A stretch of DNA of 64,000 bases from Lederbergia citrisecunda (lineage in GTDB: Bacteria; Bacillota; Bacilli; Bacillales; Bacillaceae_C). A program made the translations under genes and the position numbers. The notes below the pieces were generated by a model. It ran no database searches. It worked only from the letters and a program-made list of their open reading frames with translations, and was not told where the DNA came from. Each line of letters starts with the position of its first letter. Position 1 is the stretch's first letter. Shown here one piece after another: positions 57,093 to 64,000 of the stretch. The stretch lies in NCBI RefSeq assembly GCF_018343695.1, contig NZ_JAGYPJ010000001.1, positions 1,809,001-1,873,000 on the forward strand, read 5' to 3'.

Positions 57093-58160
57093 TCATATGA
57101 AGAATTTAATACATACTGGTTCTGATACATTTATCGTATTGATTGGTTTTGTTAATAGACCAGTTTCTTCGTCAATTTTAAATATAACGATAGAATCAGA
57201 GTTTTGATTTGCAGCAAATAAGAATTTTCCATTCGGTGTTATCGCAAAATTCCGTGGTGTTTTTCCGTATGTTGAACAAATTCCTATACGTGTTAACGAA
57301 CCGTCCTCTTGATTGATTTTGAAAATAGTGATACTATCGGCACCTCTATTAGAGGCATACAGAAACTTCCCATTCGGAGCAATGTGTATATCGGCGCCAC
57401 TATCTTCTATTACGTTAAATTCGATTAAACTTGGAATGGTTTGTAGCATCTTTAATGTTCCATCCATTTCCACTGAAAAAGCACAAATCGTACAATCTAG
57501 TTCATTAATGACATAGGCATAAGGAAGATTCGGATGAAAAACTAGATGTCTTGGTCCTGCACCTAAATGTACATTGATTTCTTTGAATGCAATAAATGAA
57601 TGACGTTCTTGATCCAATTGATAGATAAATATTTTATCCAAGCCAAGATCAGGTACGTAAGCAAATCTATTAAGCTTATCCAATATAATGGAATGAGGAT
57701 GTGGGCCTTCCTGTCGGTCAGTTCGAACGCTTTTTCCGGAATGTTGAACTAAATCATCGAAAGGTCTTATATGACCTGTTTCATCTACGGAAAACCGACA
57801 AAGATTTCCTCCGCTATAATTAACTACGTATATATTTTTCCCATTATTATCTACACTTAAGTGGCAAGGCGCACCTCCATTTGTATGCTCTGCACTTAAG
57901 TATGTTAATTTTCCAGTTTCTTTACAAACTTCATACGAAAAAACTTGGCCACCTTCTTTATCATCAGTCATAGCTGTTTCACTTACTGCAAATAAGTGGT
58001 TATTTTTTTCGTCAATACTGATAAAGGATGGATTTTTAATTCCATCAACAGCATTTATATGGATCACGGATCCATCTTTCTCATTAAACGTAAAAATATT
58101 AATTCCTGATGGATGTTTATTTGTATACGAGCCTACAAATAAAAGCATATTATTTTCCAT
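57093..58160 (-). CDS. Lactonase, seven-bladed beta-propeller family
   Basis: A 355-residue propeller of the 6-phosphogluconolactonase (YbhE) / YkgB type. Repeats with the pattern HPSGINIFTFNEKDG, FHPNLPYAYVINE, IAPNGKFLYASNRG and ITPNGKFLFAANQNS mark the blades. It hydrolyses sugar lactones in characterised members. Here it lies directly after an SDR dehydrogenase, whose product could be the lactone. Its ATG overlaps the SDR stop by 1 bp. Confidence 0.92.
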   Translation of the reverse strand: MENNMLLFVGSYTNKHPSGINIFTFNEKDGSVIHINAVDGIKNPSFISIDEKNNHLFAVSETAMTDDKEGGQVFSYEVCKETGKLTYLSAEHTNGGAPCHLSVDNNGKNIYVVNYSGGNLCRFSVDETGHIRPFDDLVQHSGKSVRTDRQEGPHPHSIILDKLNRFAYVPDLGLDKIFIYQLDQERHSFIAFKEINVHLGAGPRHLVFHPNLPYAYVINELDCTICAFSVEMDGTLKMLQTIPSLIEFNVIEDSGADIHIAPNGKFLYASNRGADSITIFKINQEDGSLTRIGICSTYGKTPRNFAITPNGKFLFAANQNSDSIVIFKIDEETGLLTKPINTINVSEPVCIKFFI

Positions 58161-58966
58161 TACCTTATCTCACCCCAACCGTATCCAGCTTCTGGTCTAA
58201 TGTCTTCAGGCATTCCAGGTAAGATTAGCCCTCCGTCAATTTTGATCGTCTCTCCTGTTATATAGGACGCTTGATCAGATATGAGCCACGCTACAGCTTG
58301 ACCAATATCTCTCGGGGTTCCAACTCGGTTTAAAGGAATTTTATCGCCTAATTTTTTTAGATGCTCATTATTTCCTTCGCGAACCTTTGTTGCACCTGGT
58401 GCGATACAATTAACTCGAATTCCGAAGGGGGCACATTCCAAAGCAACAGATTCTGTGGCTCGTATTAAGGCTGCCTTAGTCCCACCATAAACAGCATCAT
58501 CCGGATAGGCACGCTTCCCTCTAGTTGAGGAGATATTGATGATATTTCCTTTTATTCGTTCGTCAATCATATGTTTTACAGCCGCTTTCATCGTTAGTAA
58601 TGGTGTTTTTAGATTAAGGCTAAGCAAATGGATAATATCTTTATGCCCCATTTCAGCAAGTGGGCTTTTAATTGTGACTCCTGCATTATTAATGAGCACA
58701 TCAAGTTTGCCTAAAACATCAATCGATTTCTGCACAATGATACTGGCTGTAGACTCATCTGCCAATTCTGCATGAATGGGATAGCACTTTCTTCCATAAT
58801 TTTTCTCAATACTATCGGCTGTCTCTTCCGCTTCTTCCTTCCCTGTTCGATACGTAATGACTAGATCGTATCCAATAGAAGCCAACTCTAATGCGATCCC
58901 CTTTCCAATTCCACGGCTTGCACCGGTGACCAAAGCGGTTTTTTTAATAAAATTTGAATCATTCAC
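58160..58966 (-). CDS. SDR-family sugar dehydrogenase
   Basis: About 268 residues, classical SDR fold, with TGASRGIGKGIA (NAD(P) motif), NNAGV, Ser in NISSTRG, YGGTKAALIR (Tyr-x3-Lys) and GETIKIDGG at the end. It is most like glucose 1-dehydrogenase or 3-oxoacyl reductase-type enzymes; the context favours a sugar. The start is GTG 58966 (VNDSNFIKK) behind GGGAGG. The frame extends to 59014 without a ribosome site. Confidence 0.9.
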   Translation of the reverse strand: MNDSNFIKKTALVTGASRGIGKGIALELASIGYDLVITYRTGKEEAEETADSIEKNYGRKCYPIHAELADESTASIIVQKSIDVLGKLDVLINNAGVTIKSPLAEMGHKDIIHLLSLNLKTPLLTMKAAVKHMIDERIKGNIINISSTRGKRAYPDDAVYGGTKAALIRATESVALECAPFGIRVNCIAPGATKVREGNNEHLKKLGDKIPLNRVGTPRDIGQAVAWLISDQASYITGETIKIDGGLILPGMPEDIRPEAGYGWGEIR

Positions 58967-59019
58967 GAAAAATCCTCCCAATAATTCAAATTTTTTGCCC
59001 GAAAGATACATCAAAAATC

Positions 59020-59850
59020 TTAAAAATTAAAATTATCTGGATCTGCCCCTACTCGTTTGTTTTCGTTTAACTCATCGATTTTTTCCATCTCTTCATTCGA
59101 TAATTCAAAATCGAAAATATCCGCATTTTCGATAATCCTATGTTCCTTCACAGATTTTGGAATTGTTACAACTCCACTTTGAAGATCCCAACGAAGAATG
59201 ACTTGAGCCGCTGTTTTATTATATTTTTTTCCAATTTCCGCAAGGACCTCATTTTCTAAAAGTCCACCCTGCATTAAAGGAGACCAAGCTTCAAATTGAA
59301 TTCCATATTCTTTACAGTACGACCTTAAGTCCAATTGAGTAAGTCTCGGATGGAATTCCACTTGGTTCACCATTGGTTTAATTTCAGCATCCTGCATTAA
59401 ATCCTCAAGATGATGTACATGAAAATTACTTACACCAATCGCGCGAACCCTACCATCTTTATAAATCTTTTCAAGTGCTCGCCATGTATCCTTATATTTT
59501 CCCTTTACTGGCCAATGGATTAAGTAAAGATCAAGATAATCGAGCCCTAAACGTTTTAAGCTTGCTTCAAATGCTTCCAATGTTGATTCATAGCCTTGAT
59601 CACTATTCCAAACCTTAGAAGTGACAAAAATGTCTTCACGAGGAACGCCGGACTCTCTAATTCCTTGTCCAACCCCTTCTTCATTTTGGTATACAGCAGC
59701 TGTATCAATGCTTCTATAGCCATTTTTTATAGCAGCCTTCACTGCATTGACAGCTTCTTCTCCATTTTCGACTCTCCAAACACCTAGCCCAAACCAAGGC
59801 ATTTCAACACCATTATGTAATACTGTTGTACTATGTAAGCCCTTTAGCAA
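59020..59850 (-). CDS. Aldo/keto reductase
   Basis: A 276-residue AKR (AKR5-like) TIM barrel using NADPH. Catalytic residues are Asp in [11 protein letters not shown], Tyr in the same segment, Lys in VTSKVW and His in YLIHWP. The NADPH segment [13 protein letters not shown] is present. The start is TTG 59850 (family N-terminus [17 protein letters not shown] follows), with an AGGAG site. It probably interconverts a sugar aldehyde or ketone and polyol. Separated from kdgK by 81 bp. Confidence 0.92.
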   Translation of the reverse strand: MLKGLHSTTVLHNGVEMPWFGLGVWRVENGEEAVNAVKAAIKNGYRSIDTAAVYQNEEGVGQGIRESGVPREDIFVTSKVWNSDQGYESTLEAFEASLKRLGLDYLDLYLIHWPVKGKYKDTWRALEKIYKDGRVRAIGVSNFHVHHLEDLMQDAEIKPMVNQVEFHPRLTQLDLRSYCKEYGIQFEAWSPLMQGGLLENEVLAEIGKKYNKTAAQVILRWDLQSGVVTIPKSVKEHRIIENADIFDFELSNEEMEKIDELNENKRVGADPDNFNF

Positions 59851-59931
59851 CTCCTTGCAACTCCTCTTAAAATATTTTTCGAATACTCATTCGATTAATA
59901 ATCCTTTAAATCCTCTTTTTAAGTGAAAAAA

Positions 59932-60888
59932 TCATCTTTCAATATGAATTTCTTTATTCATGATGGCTTGAACCTCATCCAAAGTAGGCAGTCCTTCCCA
60001 ATCACCTTCAGTTTGTATAACTAAGGCTCCTACCAAATTTGCTAGCTGTACCGATTTTTGATGACTAAACCCTTTCAATAATCCCGCTACGAATCCTGCG
60101 CAAAAACCATCTCCTGCCCCAACAGGATCAACGACTTTCTCGACAGATATGTAAGGAAAAGAGGTTACTGATCCAGTATCAACTAAAAATGTTTTATCAT
60201 TACCACCTTTTACAATTGAGACCGCTTTTAACTCTTTTAACCTAGAAAAAACCTCATCTTCGTCATTAGTATCATATAGTAACTTTAATTCATCTAGCCC
60301 AGGCAAAAAATAGTCTGCTTGCTCAGCTATAGGGAGTAACACTTCCCTCGCCTCAGCAATTGTCCACAGCTTTAATCTAATGTTAGGATCAAAACATATT
60401 TTAACTCCGTTGTTTTTTGCAATTTGGATTGCTTTATAAACAGCATTTCTAGCAGATTCGCTTATGGCACATGTGATTCCTGTTATATGAAGTATCGTCG
60501 CATTCTTTACATATTCCTCATCTAAGTGTTCTGGACTTAATTTGCTTGCAGCTGACCCATTTCTATAATAATAAACAGAGGTTTTCCCAGCGACCGATTC
60601 ACGTAGCATAAAACCCGTCGGAGCTTGATCGGTCAACTCTGCCCTCGACACATCAACTCCCTCACCTCTGATTGCTTTTAAAATGAATTTGCCGAATGGA
60701 TCCTTTCCTAAACGACTAAACCAACCAACCTGGTGTCCTAGACGTGCCAATGCTATCGCAAAGTTACTTTCCGCACCTCCAAATGATTTGAAAAACTGAT
60801 TGTTATATTCTATTCCTTTCGTATTCGCAGGAGTCATCAAAACCATGGATTCTCCAAATGTAACGACTTCAGGAAATTGTTTGTCCAT
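59932..60888 (-). CDS. kdgK: PfkB-family kinase, probably 2-keto-3-deoxygluconate kinase
   Basis: A 318-residue ribokinase-fold sugar kinase. It opens VVTFGESMVLMTPA, with GGAESNFAIALARLG and the C-terminal signature DPVGAGDGFCAGF with the catalytic Asp. The sequence YRNGSAASKLSPEHL is typical of KDG kinases. It would phosphorylate a 2-keto-3-deoxy sugar acid. No KDPG aldolase or dehydratase is in the window. Other ketose or fructose kinases of the family cannot be excluded. Confidence 0.85.
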   Translation of the reverse strand: MDKQFPEVVTFGESMVLMTPANTKGIEYNNQFFKSFGGAESNFAIALARLGHQVGWFSRLGKDPFGKFILKAIRGEGVDVSRAELTDQAPTGFMLRESVAGKTSVYYYRNGSAASKLSPEHLDEEYVKNATILHITGITCAISESARNAVYKAIQIAKNNGVKICFDPNIRLKLWTIAEAREVLLPIAEQADYFLPGLDELKLLYDTNDEDEVFSRLKELKAVSIVKGGNDKTFLVDTGSVTSFPYISVEKVVDPVGAGDGFCAGFVAGLLKGFSHQKSVQLANLVGALVIQTEGDWEGLPTLDEVQAIMNKEIHIER

Positions 60889-60915
60889 ACTTCTTCACCT
60901 CTGTCAAAAGAACAT

Positions 60916-61719
60916 TTATTGCAACTCTTCCCACCAAGCTTTTACTCTATTTAAACTTTCTTTTACATCTTCAGTAGGGTCATGGTGGTGTGGTTCATGT
61001 TCTATCGTAATCGTACCTTCATATTTAATATCTTTTAAGACTGATAAAACCCCTTTAATATCAACAATCCCATCACCTAATGTACATGATTCATGACCGC
61101 CAACCTCTTTAATGTCTTTTAGGTGAACATGGACGAGATAGTCTTTTAATTCACGAAATGCTTTTACGTTATCATAACCATGTGTACCAAACCAACCTGT
61201 ATCAACAGCTGCACCAATCCACGGTGAAAACGGACCTACTTTATCTATCACCTCTTGCGGTGTTTTTTCTGGATGATTTTCCAAACCTACTCGAATTCCA
61301 TACTTTTCGGCTAATGGCATGACAATTGGGCCGTTTGCCGGATGGAAACCTTGTGCTAATACAGGGGTGCCAATTGCCTTCGAAGTTTCAAATACTTTCG
61401 TAGCTTCCTCGACAGTAATACCCGGAGAGCCAAAGCCTGCTGTGTAGGAAGCGACAGTCATTTCATATTGTTTTAAAATATGCAGCGCTTGTTCAATCAT
61501 GTCAGGTGTAGCGTGTAGAGGATCTAGATGAGCAATCCATAATTCAATTGCATCAAATCCCATATCTTTCGTCATCGAGATTAATTCTTCAAACTTAGAT
61601 GAAAATTGTGGTCCATGAAAAGCCTCAAATGTTGCTTGATGGCACTTACCCCAATCATCACTATTTTGATAATTTAATTCCTTTGCTACAAAGTTAGCAG
61701 TCATAAATGCCCATTTCAT
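60916..61719 (-). CDS. Sugar phosphate isomerase/epimerase-like TIM barrel (2)
   Basis: About 267 residues of the xylose-isomerase-like family. Metal ligands are in RVGLENHPEKT (Glu), AAVDTGWFGTHG (Asp), VHVHLKDI (His) and TIEHEPHHHD (Glu). Start ATG 61719 lies behind GGAGG. Relatives are found beside Gfo/Idh/MocA oxidoreductases in sugar or inositol catabolic operons. It starts 19 bp after the preceding epimerase. Confidence 0.87.
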   Translation of the reverse strand: MKWAFMTANFVAKELNYQNSDDWGKCHQATFEAFHGPQFSSKFEELISMTKDMGFDAIELWIAHLDPLHATPDMIEQALHILKQYEMTVASYTAGFGSPGITVEEATKVFETSKAIGTPVLAQGFHPANGPIVMPLAEKYGIRVGLENHPEKTPQEVIDKVGPFSPWIGAAVDTGWFGTHGYDNVKAFRELKDYLVHVHLKDIKEVGGHESCTLGDGIVDIKGVLSVLKDIKYEGTITIEHEPHHHDPTEDVKESLNRVKAWWEELQ

Positions 61720-61738
61720 TTCAATTTCCTCCAAACTC

Positions 61739-62563
61739 TTATAAATGATTAACAATGCCTTTAATATGTTCGATTGATTGCCTCGTATAGTCTTCGTATA
61801 AACTAGATTCAGTACGATACTCTGAAACTAAGTAAGGATTTGACACTGAAGGCAGAAATTCCATACAGACGTATCCTGAATAATTAAGTTTCTTCAGAAA
61901 GGACATAATTGGGGTGAAATCGGTTTGGCCTAATCCAGCTGCCTCCCTTGTATTATCCGCGATATGAACGTGAACGAGATGATCCGAAGTGATTGTCAAT
62001 GCATTGATCATATCTTGCTCTTCGAGATTCATATGAAAAAAATCCGCCATCATTTTTACATTCTCTGAGTTCACTTCTTCAATAAATCGTTTTGCATTAT
62101 ATAGATTCGTAACTAAGTAGGTTTCATACCGATTTATAGCTTCGATTGCAAGAATAATATTATGCTGTTTAGCATAATCTCCCAACTCTCGAACACTTGC
62201 TACCGCGTTATTCCATTCTTCTCTATTTTTCGCCTCTACTTTTCCAACATACGTAGGAACAACAATAACAATCCGGGCACCTAATGCATTTGCCATATTT
62301 ATACATTTTTTTACGTACTTAATTGCATTTTTCCTAATTTCTTTATTTTCTGAGGAAAGATCTCTCTCCTCGTTATAAATTCCACAGATGGAGCTGCATT
62401 CTACATTATATTTATCTAAAAGCTCCCTAGTTTTATTTATATCTATGAAATCTGGCTCCCCCGCTAGTTCAACTCCTTGATATCCATATTTCACTAATCT
62501 TTTTAGACTTTCCTCCAAGCTTTCATTTCCGAAAATCCATTGGGTTAGACTGTATTTGAACAT
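61739..62563 (-). CDS. Sugar epimerase-like TIM barrel (3), D-psicose/tagatose 3-epimerase type
   Basis: A 274-residue TIM barrel. The pair of catalytic glutamates typical of ketose 3-epimerases lies in LAIEAINRYETYLV and VCMEFLPS, with MADFFHMN and VHVHIADNTRE between. First gene of a seven-gene operon (epimerase, isomerase, kinase, AKR, SDR, lactonase, Gfo/Idh/MocA). The ATG follows GCAGGAGA. Exact sugar unknown. Confidence 0.87.
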   Translation of the reverse strand: MFKYSLTQWIFGNESLEESLKRLVKYGYQGVELAGEPDFIDINKTRELLDKYNVECSSICGIYNEERDLSSENKEIRKNAIKYVKKCINMANALGARIVIVVPTYVGKVEAKNREEWNNAVASVRELGDYAKQHNIILAIEAINRYETYLVTNLYNAKRFIEEVNSENVKMMADFFHMNLEEQDMINALTITSDHLVHVHIADNTREAAGLGQTDFTPIMSFLKKLNYSGYVCMEFLPSVSNPYLVSEYRTESSLYEDYTRQSIEHIKGIVNHL

Positions 62564-62657
62564 TAGTGTATCTCCTGCCTAAAATTTTTGGAACAATCAC
62601 CACTTTATATATTCGATATGAATCTTTTTTCTCCTTTTCTCTCAAAAAACTAATAAC

Positions 62658-62690
62658 AAAAAAAGCGGACTTAATCCGCCAGCTTACACT
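62658..62690 (-). terminator. Terminator of the PhyH-like gene
   Basis: Minus-strand GCGGA and TCCGC pair around TTAAG, followed by seven T residues. Confidence 0.8.
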
Positions 62691-62701
62691 TTATCTATAG
62701 C

Positions 62702-63460
62702 TTATTCTAATGAAATTTTCTTTTTTAAATCCTCTCTCTGTATCGTAGAATCATGGCGAATATAGTGGCACACATAAGAGCGTCGCCATCTGTTGCTCGT
62801 CCGATTCTTTCCAGAAGAGTGGATAAGAAGGTTATGAAAGAACACGATATCCCCTTTTTCCATTGTGACAGGAATTTGCTTTGATAAATCTGCTCCTTCT
62901 GTCTCATCCGTCCATGATTCATGTTCACTCGTATCTTTTACTTTTCCATGTGGAAGAAGCCCTTCTTTATGACCTCCGGGGATCACCCATAAACATCCAT
63001 TTTCTTCATCTACATCCTCCATGGCAATCCAGGCCGCTGTTAAGGTGTTTGGTTCATTATCAATATAATAATAATCTTGATGAGCTGCCTGTCCAGGTGA
63101 ACCTGGAGATTTGTAGAAATACATACTTTGTATCCCTACTGCTTCATCACCAAGCAATTGTGCCAAACCCCCCCGGACAATTGGAAGCTTCATCAATTGC
63201 AAAGAAAACCCATCATGAAGATGCGGATTAAAGAGCCGAAGAGAAAAACGATCTTTTTCGGACAAAATTTTTCCAATATGAGGATTTGCCCAGTCCTCTA
63301 TTTTTTCAGCTGAGCGTACTGTGTAAATATAGGAGTTATATGCATCGATTAAATCATGACTACAGCCACCTTTTAATACTAAATAACCATCCTTCTCATA
63401 TTGTGAAATCTGAGCTTCTGTAAGTGGTGCTAACCGATTTTCCTTTACGGGTGCTTGCAT
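62702..63460 (-). CDS. Phytanoyl-CoA dioxygenase (PhyH)-family protein
   Basis: A 252-residue Fe(II)/2-oxoglutarate oxygenase fold. The HxD pair is in AAHQDYYYID, and the distal His in LLIHSSGKNRT, with the oxoglutarate-binding Arg in NRWRRSY. In this setting, beside sugar oxidoreductases, the substrate is more likely a sugar-related or small metabolite than a lipid. It is preceded by GGAGG and ends at its own terminator, so it is not in the main operon. Confidence 0.87.
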   Translation of the reverse strand: MQAPVKENRLAPLTEAQISQYEKDGYLVLKGGCSHDLIDAYNSYIYTVRSAEKIEDWANPHIGKILSEKDRFSLRLFNPHLHDGFSLQLMKLPIVRGGLAQLLGDEAVGIQSMYFYKSPGSPGQAAHQDYYYIDNEPNTLTAAWIAMEDVDEENGCLWVIPGGHKEGLLPHGKVKDTSEHESWTDETEGADLSKQIPVTMEKGDIVFFHNLLIHSSGKNRTSNRWRRSYVCHYIRHDSTIQREDLKKKISLE

Positions 63461-63594
63461 AAAATGATTCCTCCCTCTATATAATACGTTGATTTAGATC
63501 CTGAACTGAGTGACATATCCAATAACAAGCTTTAACAAAGCCATTCTTTTAAAGATATCCATAGATCATATATTTATGAAAGAAAATGATTATT

Positions 63595-64000
63595 TCACTT
63601 TACTAAACTATTTTTTATTTCTATCATTCCCCCTCTTTTTGCCCAAGGTACATTTACTTCACTTGGCAGAGTCCACTGTTCATAACATTGGAAAAGTGTT
63701 TCACTTAATCCTTCCACGCATGTTACATTCGCTTCTTGATCTAGGTTGATTAAGTTTTCGGGAAATAAAGTAATAGTTGGAACAGATTCATGCATTGCGG
63801 TAATGGCTTGTACATGTGGAGTTGCTGCTTCTGGGCCGCAAAGAATATCGTGATTACCATTTTCTACTGCGTTGATACAAGTTAATAATTTTTGTAGATG
63901 GTCCTTTTCCGGGTCAGGGTATACTTTTTCCGTGCCATCCTTAAATCGTGCAATCACATGATTTTCTCTCTGACCATCTGATCTAGAGATGGTCGCGTGT
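63595..64000 (-). CDS. Gfo/Idh/MocA-family oxidoreductase, C-terminal part (runs off the window)
   Basis: The frame stays open to position 64000, reading HATISRSDGQRENHVIARF before the rest. The visible 134 residues include a beta-rich segment (VIARFKDGTEKVYP), LLTCINAVENGNHDILCGPEAATPHVQAITAMHES and a helical tail, matching the C-terminal domain of Gfo/Idh/MocA proteins (CGPEA...H region). The N-terminal NAD domain lies outside the window. A second enzyme of the type encoded at 56-57 kb. Confidence 0.75.
   Translation of the reverse strand, partial: HATISRSDGQRENHVIARFKDGTEKVYPDPEKDHLQKLLTCINAVENGNHDILCGPEAATPHVQAITAMHESVPTITLFPENLINLDQEANVTCVEGLSETLFQCYEQWTLPSEVNVPWAKRGGMIEIKNSLVK

Overview
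The window is chromosomal DNA from a low-G+C, endospore-forming member of the Bacillaceae. The genus cannot be fixed from the sequence. The evidence is the run of genes in the Bacillus subtilis ysmB-to-mreB order (ysmB, racE, gerM, rph, ysnA, ysnB ... ysoA, tig, clpX, lonB, lonA, ysxC, hemAXCDBL, spoVID, ysxE, valS, folC, comC, spoIIB, maf, radC, mreB), the sporulation genes, strong AGGAGG ribosome sites, frequent TTG/GTG starts and a valine T-box. Most core genes lie on the minus strand, so the biological order runs from high to low coordinates.

Layout. 1-2.9 kb: start of mreB, then radC, maf and spoIIB. 2.9-12.7 kb: the comC position holds a full type IV pilus operon (pilB, pilT, pilC, pilA, prepilin peptidase, pilM, pilN, pilO). 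A divergent plus-strand operon carries two minor pilins and a large pilin-like protein with a beta-solenoid-like body. 12.8-20.3 kb: folC, valS with its T-box leader, a small membrane protein, ysxE and spoVID. 20.8-27.3 kb: the hemAXCDBL operon, which makes porphyrin precursors from glutamyl-tRNA to uroporphyrinogen III. 27.5-37.1 kb: a membrane protein, ysxC, lonA, lonB (with a sigma-F/G-type promoter), clpX, tig and ysoA.

37.4-45.7 kb is an accessory stretch: tRNA-Arg(UCU), a VOC protein, an ATP-grasp remnant, three small proteins of unknown or secreted type, and a compact locus with an arylsulfatase divergent from two chromate-type (CHR) transporter subunits, a ROK repressor and a formylglycine-generating enzyme. 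A 29-bp palindrome overlaps the sulfatase promoter. Core genes return at 45.7-48.8 kb (ysnB, rdgB, rph, gerM). PhzF, a CwlO-type hydrolase and an HtrA-like protease are inserted before racE and ysmB (53-54.7 kb). 54.8-64 kb is a carbohydrate cluster with three xylose-isomerase-like epimerases/isomerases, two Gfo/Idh/MocA oxidoreductases, a lactonase, an SDR, an aldo-keto reductase, a KDG-type kinase and a PhyH-like dioxygenase. It suggests oxidation of an unusual sugar toward 2-keto-3-deoxy acids.

Two families of non-coding interspersed repeats with inverted-repeat ends are scattered between core genes. One copy separates the T-box from valS, and one appears to supply the hemB stop codon. The strongest candidates for new biology are the self-contained sulfatase/FGE/CHR/ROK locus, the complete type IV pilus system in the comC slot with its unusual large minor-pilin-like protein, and the sugar-oxidation cluster.
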